Assembly: GCF_016901225.1 (NCBI RefSeq)
Contig: NZ_JAFEUL010000002.1
Location: 1-64,000 of the forward strand
Length of the DNA stretch: 64,000 nt
Source: Actibacterium sp. 188UL27-1
GTDB taxonomy: Bacteria; Pseudomonadota; Alphaproteobacteria; Rhodobacterales; Rhodobacteraceae
Reading direction: 5' to 3'
Shown: positions 27,683 through 36,138 of the stretch, in pieces
Layout of the letters: each line of letters opens with the position of its first letter
How positions within the stretch are numbered: position 1 is the stretch's first letter
Program-made: the position numbers and the translations under genes
Notes under the pieces: model-generated
Told to the model about the DNA's origin: nothing
The model's input: the letters and a program-made list of their open reading frames with translations, nothing else
Database searches by the model: none

Positions 27683-28710
27683 GCGGTCTCGGCTTCAGTC
27701 AATTCGGGCGCGTCGGTGGTATCCAGGCTTTCGCCTTCGAACTCGGTCTCTACGATTTGGGCATCATATCCCTGATCCTCAAGCCAGCGCCGAAAGACAG
27801 AAGTATAGCCATGGGTGACGAAAATGCGTTCGGCCCCGGTTTCGGCGATGGCGGTGTTCAGGCCCGGCCAATCCGCGTGGTCCGACATGACGAACCCCCG
27901 GTCAGCGGCCCGGCGGCGCCGGACCCCCCGCAGCCGCATCCAGCCGGAGGCAAAGGCGGTCGAACTCGCCCCGAACCGCCGCATCCACGGCGTGCCCAAG
28001 GCAGCGGGCGGGGCCACGACAAGTGCGCCGGGATAATCCTTGGCATTGGTGTCCGCGGTGACCTGCACCGTGTCGGGCAGCGTGTAGCCCTGGCCGCGCA
28101 GCACTGCATTGGTGCCTTCGACCGCGCCATGGGTCAGGATCGGGCCGATGCCGGGATCGACGCTGGCCAGGATGCGCTGCGCCTTGCCCAAGGCATAGGC
28201 CCCAATGACCGAGGTCTTGCCCTGGTCCACATTCCCCCGCCACCAGCCGTTGATCTGATCGGCCACAGCGGCTGGGCTGTCCCAGGTGAAAATCGGCAGG
28301 CCAAACGTGCATTCGGTGATGAAGGCATGGCAGCGGATTGGCTCAAACGGTTCGGACAGGCCATCCGGGACGACCTTGTAATCGCCCGAGACGACCCAAA
28401 CCTCACCGCCGACCTCGACCCGTATCTGGGCCGAGCCCGGTACATGGCCCGCCGGGTGAAAACTGATCTTGGCAGCGCCGATCTGTTGGGACGCGCCATA
28501 GGGCAGGGTGCTCAGCCGGATATCTCCCAGCCGGTGGCGCATCACCGGGGCCGTGCCTTCGGCACATAGGTATTTATCGTGTCCCCACCGGGCATGGTCG
28601 GCATGGCCATGGGTGATCAGCGCGTTCTCCACGGGCCGCCACGGGTCGATGTAGAAATCACCCGCCGCGCAGTAAATCCCGCGATCCGTAAAGGTCAGCA
28701 CGTTGCCCAT
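27679..28710 (-). CDS. Ligase-associated DNA exonuclease (metallo-beta-lactamase fold)
   Basis: A 343-residue metallo-beta-lactamase/beta-CASP-type protein. The metal motif T-H-G-H-A-D-H is at residues 33-39, with further ligands probably in G-D-Y-K and E-C-T-F and C-terminal S-D-H-A-D-W-P. This is the exonuclease that accompanies ATP-dependent ligases in proteobacteria. I prefer ATG 28710 (just before L-T-F-T-D-R-G-I-Y-C) over the frame start at 28761. Confidence 0.9.
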   Translation of the reverse strand: MGNVLTFTDRGIYCAAGDFYIDPWRPVENALITHGHADHARWGHDKYLCAEGTAPVMRHRLGDIRLSTLPYGASQQIGAAKISFHPAGHVPGSAQIRVEVGGEVWVVSGDYKVVPDGLSEPFEPIRCHAFITECTFGLPIFTWDSPAAVADQINGWWRGNVDQGKTSVIGAYALGKAQRILASVDPGIGPILTHGAVEGTNAVLRGQGYTLPDTVQVTADTNAKDYPGALVVAPPAALGTPWMRRFGASSTAFASGWMRLRGVRRRRAADRGFVMSDHADWPGLNTAIAETGAERIFVTHGYTSVFRRWLEDQGYDAQIVETEFEGESLDTTDAPELTEAETA

Positions 28711-28810
28711 GGCCAGCACAGTAGAGCACGGCACGGGAATTGACAGGGCATCGGGTTGCATTAACCGTGCCGCTGCCTAGGGTGCCGACAGAATTGCGGG
28801 AGGGATAGTG

Positions 28811-29572
28811 ATGCAACTCAGAGACCGATTGATGCAAGGTGAGCCCCTTGCGGGAACCTTCCTAAAAACGCCAGAACATCTGCTGGTGGAGGTGCTGGCC
28901 GCCTCTGGCCTCGATTTCATCTGCCTGGATGCCGAGCATTCCCCGTTCGACCGCGGGCGCATGGATGCCTGCCTAGCCATGGCGCGCGCGCTTGATTTCC
29001 CGGCCCTGGTGCGCGTGCCCGCCGGGCGGCCGGAAATCATCCTTGGCGTGTTGGACAGCGGTGCCACCGGCATTGTGGTGCCCCATGTGGACAGCGTGGC
29101 CAAGGCCGAAGAGGTCGCGCGCGCGGCCCGGTTCGGCCATGGCGGACGCGGCTTTGCAGGCACGACCCGCTGGGCCGGGGTGCTGGGCGCGCCCATGGCC
29201 GACCTGCTGGAGCGGTCCCGGAAAGAGACCATCGTCATGGCCCAGATCGAGGAACCCGAAGGCGTTGACGCCGCCAATGACATCGCCGCAGTCGATGGCA
29301 TTGATGCGCTGTTCATCGGTCCCGCCGACCTGTCCGTCGCCTATGGCAAGACCAATGTCGACAGCCCCGAACTGCACGCCGCCTATAAAACCGTCGGAGA
29401 AGCCTGCAAAACCCATGGGAAAGGCTTCGTCACCTGGGCCCCCGACGTGGCGAAAATGAAGGACTGGCACCCCTACGGCGTCAACTGCTTCTTCATCGCA
29501 TCCGAACTGGGCTGGGTTCTCTCCGGTGCCCGGACTGTCGTCGCAGATATCAAGGCCCTGTCTCCAGACTAA
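28811..29572 (+). CDS. HpcH/HpaI-family class II aldolase
   Basis: A 253-residue protein with the family barrel. The segments F-I-C-L-D-A-E-H-S-P-F, V-R-V-P-A-G-R, G-I-V-V-P-H-V-D and the metal-binding Q-I-E-E-P-E-G and G-P-A-D-L-S are all present. Such enzymes cleave or form 2-keto-3-deoxy acids. The start is ATG 28811 after GAGGGAT; GTG 28808 is an alternative. It ends just before a long inverted repeat that can stop transcription. Confidence 0.88.
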   Translation: MQLRDRLMQGEPLAGTFLKTPEHLLVEVLAASGLDFICLDAEHSPFDRGRMDACLAMARALDFPALVRVPAGRPEIILGVLDSGATGIVVPHVDSVAKAEEVARAARFGHGGRGFAGTTRWAGVLGAPMADLLERSRKETIVMAQIEEPEGVDAANDIAAVDGIDALFIGPADLSVAYGKTNVDSPELHAAYKTVGEACKTHGKGFVTWAPDVAKMKDWHPYGVNCFFIASELGWVLSGARTVVADIKALSPD

Positions 29573-29584
29573 GACGCCACGCGG

Positions 29585-29690
29585 CCCCATCATGTGTCTA
29601 AAAATATCCCCGCCGGAGGCATGAAATCTAAATGTCGCGGCAGACAGATGTTATGCCTCCGGCGGGGATATTTTTAGACACATGATGGGG
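29585..29690. repeat. Perfect 38-bp inverted repeat (CCTCCGGCGGGGATATTT family)
   Basis: The arms 29585-29622 and 29653-29690 are perfect reverse complements over 38 bp around a 30-nt loop. Each arm is one unit of the repeat GCCTCCGGCGGGGATATTT(T/G)(T/A)(A/G)GACACATGATG. It sits between two convergent genes (HpaI aldolase and ABC ATPase) and probably acts as a bidirectional terminator. Confidence 0.95.
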
Positions 29691-29702
29691 GGAGATTTTC
29701 AG

Positions 29703-30716
29703 TTATTCGGGCGGCGTGTTTTCAAGGCGCTGGCCTTCGGCATCCAACACGAAGCTTTCACTCTTGTCAAAGTCCACGTGGACAGCCGTATCAACCGCCA
29801 TGTCGTGCTGGCCAAACAGTCGAACGGTGAGAAGGTCAGGTTGCCCGATCTGGATCAGCAGGTTGGTGTCGCCGCCCAACCGCTCGACATGCTGCACAGT
29901 GCCACTCAAAGGGCCAGTTTCAGCCAATCGTAGATGCTCAGGCCGAATCCCGATGATTTGGCTTTTGGGGCCACCCAGCATATTGGCGGGAACAAAGTTC
30001 ATCGATGGCGCGCCGAGGAAACCGGCGACGAATTGATTGGCGGGGCTGTTGTAAAGCTCCATGGGGCTGCCGATCTGTTCGACCCGGCCATCCCGGAAAA
30101 CCACGATTTTGTCCGCCAGGGTCATCGCCTCGGTCTGGTCATGGGTAACGTACACCATGCTGGCCTTGAGCGAGCGGTGCAGGTTCGCAATCTCGATCCG
30201 TGTGTTCATCCGCAAGGCCGCGTCGAGGTTCGACAGTGGCTCATCGAACAGGAACAGGTCGGGTTCCCGCACAATGGCGCGCCCTATGGCCACGCGCTGG
30301 CGCTGCCCACCGCTCAGTTCCGCAGGGCGACGCGCCAGATACGTGTCCAGGGACAGCATTGCAGCGGCCTTGGCGATGCGGGCGCTGATCTCTGCCTTGG
30401 GCTGGCCCTCCTGTTTCAGGCTCAGGCCCATATTCCCCTCAACGGTCAGGTGGGGATAGAGCGCATAGGATTGGAACACCATGGCAATGCCCCGTTTCGC
30501 CGGCGGGACCCGGGTGACGACCTTGCCCGCAATCTCGACCGTGCCGGATGTCGCATCTTCCAGCCCGGCAATGACCCGCAGCAATGTGGATTTGCCGCAG
30601 CCCGACGGGCCCACGAAGACGACGAATTCTCCTTCCTCGACCGTCAGGTTGATATCCCGCAACACCTCGGTCTGACCAAAGGACTTCGACAGGTTGGTCA
30701 ATTTCAACGCGGTCAT
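29703..30716 (-). CDS. Sugar ABC transporter ATPase (UgpC/MalK type)
   Basis: A 337-residue ATPase. Walker A is G-P-S-G-C-G-K-S-T (36-44), signature L-S-G-G-Q-R-Q-R, Walker B L-F-L-F-D-E-P-L-S-N-L-D, followed by a C-terminal OB/TOBE regulatory domain (I-I-G-I-R-P-E-H-L). It energises the importer made of the permeases at 31738-33530 and the binding protein at 33814. It is the last gene of the leftward amino-sugar operon and overlaps the oxidoreductase gene by 4 bp. Confidence 0.92.
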   Translation of the reverse strand: MTALKLTNLSKSFGQTEVLRDINLTVEEGEFVVFVGPSGCGKSTLLRVIAGLEDATSGTVEIAGKVVTRVPPAKRGIAMVFQSYALYPHLTVEGNMGLSLKQEGQPKAEISARIAKAAAMLSLDTYLARRPAELSGGQRQRVAIGRAIVREPDLFLFDEPLSNLDAALRMNTRIEIANLHRSLKASMVYVTHDQTEAMTLADKIVVFRDGRVEQIGSPMELYNSPANQFVAGFLGAPSMNFVPANMLGGPKSQIIGIRPEHLRLAETGPLSGTVQHVERLGGDTNLLIQIGQPDLLTVRLFGQHDMAVDTAVHVDFDKSESFVLDAEGQRLENTPPE

Positions 30717-31741
30717 TCCATTGCCCCCAATGCCACGACTTGCCCTGTCCGGATACTCTCATCCGCGGCAAGGCAGATGGCCAGGCTTTGCACCGCATCT
30801 TCCATATGCCGGGTCAGGTCCAGATCCTCAACCATGGCGCGCAGCATGTAGGCCTGTTCGGCATCGCACAACGCCTGGTGGCCGGGCTCGTCGGGCATGT
30901 CGATCAGTGTATCGCCATTCGGACGGTGCACCCGGATCGCACCGACCTTGGTATGGCCATCGATATCCGCCGATCCACCCAGATTGCCATCGGTGATCGA
31001 CACAGCGCCGTTGGGCGACACGATATCTTTCACGAAAAACGCGGTTTCCGACATCATCGGACCCCATCCCGCCTCGTACCAACCAACGGAGCCATCGTCG
31101 AAGATCACCTGGAACTGCCCGTAATTATACATGTCCGGCGCAATTTCATCGCTCAGCCGCACGCCCATACCGTGGACGCGCAGGGGCTTGGCATCGGTGA
31201 TTTGGCACATGACATCCACGTAATGCACCCCGCAATCCACGATGGGCGACATCGTCTGCATCAGCGCCTTATGCGTCTTCCACTCCGCTCCGCTGGATTG
31301 CTGATTGAGGTTCAGGCGAAAGACGTAAGGCCCGCCCAGGCCCCGCGCCTCGGCGATCAACCGGACCCAGGAGGGATGGTGGCGCAGGATGTAGCCGACC
31401 ATCACCTTGCGCCCGGTTTCCAAGGCTTTGGCCTGGATCCGGCGCGCATCCGCAACGGTGGTCGCCAGGGGCTTTTCGACAAAGACATGGGCGCCCGCCG
31501 CCATCGCCGCAATCGCGTATTCGGCATGGCTGTCGGAATAGGTGGCGATCACGGCGAGGTCGGGTTTGGTCTGGACCAACGCCTCGCCAAAATCGCGAAA
31601 CATCGGATAACTTGTCAGTTGCGGCGGCAGATCCACGGCGGACCGGTTGACCAACCCCACGACCTCTGCCGCGCCGTTGTGGTGGGCCAATGCGTGGCTT
31701 AACCCCATATTGCCCAGTCCTGCGATCAAAACGCGTGTCAT
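30713..31741 (-). CDS. Gfo/Idh/MocA-family oxidoreductase
   Basis: A 342-residue NAD(P)-dependent sugar oxidoreductase. The Rossmann motif I-A-G-L-G-N-M-G-L-S is at the N-terminus and the family signature V-E-K-P-L-A near residue 95. The C-terminal half holds V-D-C-G-V-H-Y-V-D with the likely catalytic residues. Start ATG 31741 overlaps the permease stop (ATGA). The position between permeases and ATPase suggests it acts on the imported sugar. Confidence 0.88.
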   Translation of the reverse strand: MTRVLIAGLGNMGLSHALAHHNGAAEVVGLVNRSAVDLPPQLTSYPMFRDFGEALVQTKPDLAVIATYSDSHAEYAIAAMAAGAHVFVEKPLATTVADARRIQAKALETGRKVMVGYILRHHPSWVRLIAEARGLGGPYVFRLNLNQQSSGAEWKTHKALMQTMSPIVDCGVHYVDVMCQITDAKPLRVHGMGVRLSDEIAPDMYNYGQFQVIFDDGSVGWYEAGWGPMMSETAFFVKDIVSPNGAVSITDGNLGGSADIDGHTKVGAIRVHRPNGDTLIDMPDEPGHQALCDAEQAYMLRAMVEDLDLTRHMEDAVQSLAICLAADESIRTGQVVALGAME

Positions 31742-32589
31742 TTGACGGCTCCCGAGGTGAGGCCGCGGATCAATTGCCGCGAGAAAATGACATAAAGCAC
31801 CATCACCGGCAGGATCGCCATGGACAGCGCCGACAGGACCGCGTTCCAGTCCGTCACAAACTGCCCGATGAAGACCTGGCTGCCCAGGGTCAGGGTCTTG
31901 GTCTCTTCCGCGGGGGCCAGGATCAGCGGGAACCACAGGTCGTTCCAGATCGGGATCATGTTGAACACCGCAACCGTCGCCATGGCGGGTCGCACCAGCG
32001 GCAAGACAAGGCGGAAAAAGATTGTATATTCACTCAACCCATCGACGCGGCCTGCGTTTTTCAAGTCGTCCGAGACCTGGCGCATGAACTCGCTGAGAAT
32101 GAACACGGCCAGGGGAAGACCTTGCGCAGTATAGACCAGGATCAGCGCCCAAAGCGTGTTCACCAGCCCGGTCGCCACCATCATCTCAAGGATCGCCACA
32201 GTGCCGATGCGGATCGGGATCATGATGCCAAGCGCCAGGTAAAGGCCCATCAACATGTTGCCGCGGAACCGGTATTCGGCCAAAGCAAAGGCCGCCATGG
32301 CACCAAACAGCAGGATGAAAAACAGCGAGGCCACGGTGACGATCAGGGAGTTTTGCAGGTAAAGGATAAAGTCGCCTTGCTGGAAAACCGTCTGGTAGCC
32401 GATGGTCGAAAACGTCTCGGCATTGGGCAGGGCAAGCGGTTCTCGAAAGATCGCTTTGCGGGTCTTGAAGCTGTTGATCAGAATCACGAAGACCGGAAAA
32501 AGCGCGATCAGTGTATAGATGATGAGGGCCCCATGCATGGCCGCCACGGTGACCGGGTTCCGGCGGGCCCGAGACATCTGACCAGGCAT
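31738..32589 (-). CDS. Sugar ABC transporter permease, MalG type
   Basis: A 283-residue inner-membrane protein with six predicted helices and the EAA loop D-D-L-K-N-A-G-R-V-D-G-L-S-E (about 190-203), which docks to the ATPase. It begins with a positively charged N-terminus and a helix at about 16-38. It overlaps both neighbours by a few bases. Confidence 0.9.
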   Translation of the reverse strand: MPGQMSRARRNPVTVAAMHGALIIYTLIALFPVFVILINSFKTRKAIFREPLALPNAETFSTIGYQTVFQQGDFILYLQNSLIVTVASLFFILLFGAMAAFALAEYRFRGNMLMGLYLALGIMIPIRIGTVAILEMMVATGLVNTLWALILVYTAQGLPLAVFILSEFMRQVSDDLKNAGRVDGLSEYTIFFRLVLPLVRPAMATVAVFNMIPIWNDLWFPLILAPAEETKTLTLGSQVFIGQFVTDWNAVLSALSMAILPVMVLYVIFSRQLIRGLTSGAVK

Positions 32590-33530
32590 CAGAACTGGTA
32601 CCGCCGGATGCGGGTCTGGATACCAAACAGGTAAATGCAGACGCCAACCAGGATGATGGCAAACATGGCCGTGGCAATCGCCGAACCCATATGCGGATCA
32701 CCCAGTTGCAGTTGGAAGCCAAAGAACGTGCGGTAAAGGAACGTGCCCAGGATGTCAGATGCGAAATCCGGCCCCGCCAGCGCGCCCTGGGCCGCATAGA
32801 TCAGATCGAAGGCGTTGAAATTCCCCACGAAGGTGAGGATCGAGATGATCCCGATCGACGGCAGGATCAATGGCAGCTTGATCTTCCAGAATGCAGATAG
32901 GCCGGTGATGCCCTCCGTCTCGGCCGCCTCCAGGATCTCATCGGGGATGGTCAGGAGGGCCGCATAGATCAGCATCACCGGGATGCCCACGAACTGCCAG
33001 ACCGAGATCAGGGCGAGCGTCGTCAACGCAGACCCTTCCTTGCCCAACCAAGGCGCAAAAAGACTTTTCAGACCGACAGCATCCAACATCGAAGGGGCGA
33101 TGCCCCAGATCGGCGATAGGACAAGCTTCCAAGCAAAACCCACGATCACAAAGGACAGGATGGTAGGGATGAAGATGGCCGAGCGGTAAAAGGCTGCGAA
33201 CCTGAGCCGCGGATGGCTCAGTAATGCCGCCAGAAAAATACCGATCGGGTTCTGCACCAACATATGGATGAAGAAGAACCAGAAATTGTTGCCAAGCGCG
33301 TTCCAGAAACTCTCCGACCAGCGCGGATCACCGAACAAGGTGCGAAAGTTCTGCACACCCACAAAGATCCGCTGCTGATCGACCTCTGTAAACAAGGCTA
33401 GCCGCAACGTGTTAAACAGCGGCACGATCATCACGGCGGTGTAAACCAGCACCGCAGGTGCCAAGAACACCACGATATGCCACCGCCCGCGCAAGACTAG
33501 TTGGCCGAAAAACACTTCGACTCCAACCAA
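32589..33530 (-). CDS. Sugar ABC transporter permease, MalF/UgpA type
   Basis: A 313-residue inner-membrane protein with about six helices and the EAA loop I-L-E-A-A-E-T-E-G-I-T-G-L-S. It partners the MalG-type permease. The gene is separated from the upstream binding-protein gene by 283 bp that contain a long inverted repeat, so its expression may be lower than that of the binding protein. Confidence 0.9.
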   Translation of the reverse strand: MVGVEVFFGQLVLRGRWHIVVFLAPAVLVYTAVMIVPLFNTLRLALFTEVDQQRIFVGVQNFRTLFGDPRWSESFWNALGNNFWFFFIHMLVQNPIGIFLAALLSHPRLRFAAFYRSAIFIPTILSFVIVGFAWKLVLSPIWGIAPSMLDAVGLKSLFAPWLGKEGSALTTLALISVWQFVGIPVMLIYAALLTIPDEILEAAETEGITGLSAFWKIKLPLILPSIGIISILTFVGNFNAFDLIYAAQGALAGPDFASDILGTFLYRTFFGFQLQLGDPHMGSAIATAMFAIILVGVCIYLFGIQTRIRRYQF

Positions 33531-33650
33531 GGAGCCGAAGTGCCATCACGTGTCGCGGTCATCGACGTCCCCGCCTGTACCGCATGACCAGCTTGGCTGA
33601 CTTTGCCTTTAAAAAGCATGAATGCTGCGCGCTTTTGTGACCTGATCAAC

Positions 33651-33757
33651 GCCTCCGGCGGGGATATTTGAGGACACATGATGGGCAGTCTCGCTTCGTC
33701 TGATAATTGAGCGCTTCTTGCTGTCATCATGTGTCCTCAAATATCCCCGCCGGAGGC
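33651..33757. repeat. Perfect 33-bp inverted repeat between binding-protein and permease genes
   Basis: The arms 33651-33683 and 33725-33757 are perfect reverse complements, loop 41 nt. The unit is the same family as at 29585-29690, but turned the other way (GCCTCC ends outside, CATGATG ends inside). It lies in the 283-bp gap after the sugar-binding protein gene and could attenuate transcription into the permeases or protect the 3' end of the binding-protein mRNA. Confidence 0.95.
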
Positions 33758-33813
33758 TGCCGCAATCTCAATCAGCGCCCTACTGCAAAATGGGGCGCTG
33801 GTTTTTCAACAAG

Positions 33814-35070
33814 TCACTGCTGCGGTTCGTACCAGCTCGCCAAACCGTCCTGCAGGCGCTGCCCGGCGGCTTCGGGTGTCTCCGCCCCTTTGATGACCTG
33901 GGCAGAGGCGTTCCAGGTGTCGTTCTCCAGGTTGGGGGTGCCGCGCGACAGGATTTGGTAGGTGGAGCGGATGGTCGAGTTGCAGTCCCCCCGCCAGGAT
34001 ACGAATTCCTGGGCCAGCGGGTCTTCCATGGCCACATCGAAGTTCGACAGGGAGAAAAAGCCGGGCAGCGCATTGGCATAGATCGTGGCGAACTCCTCTG
34101 ACCCGACCCAGTCCAGGAATGTGCGCGCGGCCTCGGCATTAGCGGATGCTGCGTTGAGGCCGATGGCAATGTCGGTGTGGTCCGAGATATAGCAGTCGGT
34201 GGCCCCCGCAGGCAGGGGCGGCTTGAACGCGCCCATCTCGAAATCGGCCTGGGCGTTGAAGCCGCTGATCTCCCAACTGCCGGCGGGGTAGATTGCGGCG
34301 CGGCCCAGGGTGAAGAGGTTCTGGCTGTCGGGATAGGTCTGCGCCTCGAACCCGTCGCCCAGATACGCCCCCCATTTGGCAAGCTGCGCATAGGGCGCGA
34401 CCCAGGCCTCATCCGTCAGCTTTTGCTCGCCTGCAATCAGGGCCAGGCGGCCTTCCTCGCCGCCCCAATAGTTGGGGCCGATATTGTTGTAGCCCATCGT
34501 GGCCGCTTCCCATTGGTCATTCGTACCCATGGCCATGGGGATATAGCTGCCATCTTCCTTGATCGCGTCGAGGGCAGCAAAGAACGCGTCCTCTGTCTCG
34601 GGCACCTCCAGCCCCAGTTCCGCAAACGCATCCTTGTTGTAGATAAAGCCGTGGATCACGCTGGCCATCGGCACACAGAACGTTGCCGCGCCATCATCGG
34701 TCTGCCAGGCCGATTTCGCCACGTCCGAGAAGTTGGCCATGCCTCTCAGATCGGACAGATCGGTCAAATGCCCGGCATCATAGAGCGCCAGTGACGCATC
34801 GAATGGACGGCAGGTGATCAGATCGCCGGCTGACCCGGCATCCAGTTTCGAATTCAGCACGGCGTTGTATTCGGCGGGCGCGGAGGGCGCGAACTCTACT
34901 TTGATCCCGGGATGGGTGGCCTCGAATGCCGGGATTATCTGCTGCTGCCACAGGGTCAGATCGTCGTTGCGCCAGCTTTCAATCGTCAGCGTGACGTCTT
35001 GGGCGGAAAGTGCGGTTGTTCCCAGCAGTGTCGCCGTTATCGCCGCAAGGGCGTGGGTCTTGCTTGTCAT
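33814..35070 (-). CDS. Extracellular sugar-binding protein of ABC importer
   Basis: A 418-residue family 1 solute-binding protein. A signal peptide covers about residues 1-23 (ending A-L-S-A-Q), then V-T-L-T-I-E-S-W-R-N-D-D-L and typical hinge and sugar-site aromatic residues (W-E-A-A-T-M-G-Y-N-N-I, Y-P-A-G-S-W-E-I). It delivers sugar in the periplasm. The start is ATG 35070 (GGGGAGAC upstream); the frame to 35220 lies in murQ. The neighbours point to N-acetylated amino sugars as substrate. Confidence 0.9.
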   Translation of the reverse strand: MTSKTHALAAITATLLGTTALSAQDVTLTIESWRNDDLTLWQQQIIPAFEATHPGIKVEFAPSAPAEYNAVLNSKLDAGSAGDLITCRPFDASLALYDAGHLTDLSDLRGMANFSDVAKSAWQTDDGAATFCVPMASVIHGFIYNKDAFAELGLEVPETEDAFFAALDAIKEDGSYIPMAMGTNDQWEAATMGYNNIGPNYWGGEEGRLALIAGEQKLTDEAWVAPYAQLAKWGAYLGDGFEAQTYPDSQNLFTLGRAAIYPAGSWEISGFNAQADFEMGAFKPPLPAGATDCYISDHTDIAIGLNAASANAEAARTFLDWVGSEEFATIYANALPGFFSLSNFDVAMEDPLAQEFVSWRGDCNSTIRSTYQILSRGTPNLENDTWNASAQVIKGAETPEAAGQRLQDGLASWYEPQQ

Positions 35071-35104
35071 GAATGTCTCCCCTGTTGGTCGTGTGTTGGT
35101 CTGA

Positions 35105-36004
35105 TCATGGGCAAGGCCGGGGCAGGTGCGCAAGGGCTTCGCGCAGATGTCCGTCCGCGGCTTGCAAAAGAGCGTGGGCGTCGGATGCTGACGGGGCACC
35201 GGCGGCCAAAAGGATGGCAACCTTCACCTCTCCGGAGGCGGCAGTCAGATACGGCGCCGCCGCGCCCGGCGCGCATCCCCCAATCCGGGCCACGATCTGC
35301 GCCGCCCGGTGGTGCAGCTTTTCGTTATCGGCCCGCACATTGACCATCAGCCCGTCATGGACATGCCCCAAGGCGATGCCCATCACGGTGGACATGATGT
35401 TCAGCGCGGTTTTCTGGGCAGTGCCCGCACCCATGCGGGTAGAGCCTGCCACGCATTCCGCTGGTGTTTTCAGGCAGATGGACAGACGTGCCGGTTGAAA
35501 AAGTGGTGCGTTGGGTATGTTGGCGACGGCAACCACGGTGGCACCGCGCGCCGCAGCGGTTTGGGCGACCGCCACGGTGTAGGGTGTGCTGCCGCTTGCG
35601 GCGACGGCGATCACGCAATCGGTCGCGTGGATCCCGCCCGCTGCGTCTTGGCCCGCTGCGATATCATCTTCCGGCGCGCCTGGCATGGCAACCGAAACAG
35701 GTAAGCCACCGGCCATCAGGATGGCGATCTGCGACGGCGCAATCCCGAATGTCCCTGACAATTCCAGCGCATCCGCTGCGGCCATCAACCCCGAAGACCC
35801 GGCACCCGCATAGATCAGCCGCCCCCCGGACCGGATGGTGGCTGCCATGGCAAGCCCCGCTTCGGCAAGCAGTGGCAGGACCGGCTCCACCGCATTCAAG
35901 GCGGCAACCTGGCCGTCGAACAGGTGCCGCGCACCGTCTGCCGGAGGTAGGGTATCCAGGCAAGCGGTGGCGGGATTGCGATGTTCGGTGGCTGGTTGCA
36001 ACAT
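35105..36004 (-). CDS. murQ: N-acetylmuramic acid 6-phosphate etherase
   Basis: A 299-residue SIS-domain protein that cleaves the lactyl ether of MurNAc-6-P to GlcNAc-6-P. Family signatures are T-E-H-R-N-P-A-T at the N-terminus, G-R-L-I-Y-A-G-A-G-S-S-G, D-A-L-E-L-S-G-T-F-G and N-I-M-S-T-V-M-G-I-A-L-G with L-M-V-N-V-R-A-D-N. The start is ATG 36004. It is the first gene of the leftward operon. Confidence 0.92.
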   Translation of the reverse strand: MLQPATEHRNPATACLDTLPPADGARHLFDGQVAALNAVEPVLPLLAEAGLAMAATIRSGGRLIYAGAGSSGLMAAADALELSGTFGIAPSQIAILMAGGLPVSVAMPGAPEDDIAAGQDAAGGIHATDCVIAVAASGSTPYTVAVAQTAAARGATVVAVANIPNAPLFQPARLSICLKTPAECVAGSTRMGAGTAQKTALNIMSTVMGIALGHVHDGLMVNVRADNEKLHHRAAQIVARIGGCAPGAAAPYLTAASGEVKVAILLAAGAPSASDAHALLQAADGHLREALAHLPRPCP

Positions 36005-36138
36005 GCGACTCCCTTTTATGAGAATACCATACCTATCTAATACCATTTGTCTATGCCGGATCTGATTGTCCCTCGATTATATCGAAAATACAGGCGAAAG
36101 GTATGTTCTTTCAAATAAAGGTATTGTATCGGTCTGGT
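36005..36138. promoter_or_regulatory. Divergent control region of the amino-sugar regulon
   Basis: AT-rich 134-bp region between murQ and the kinase gene. AATACCAT occurs at 36023-36030 and 36039-36046 (16 bp apart), and the opposite-strand form GGTAT(G/T) at 36100, 36120 and 36136. These five boxes fit operators of the GntR/HutC-type regulator encoded two genes downstream, which would control both operons together. Confidence 0.55.
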
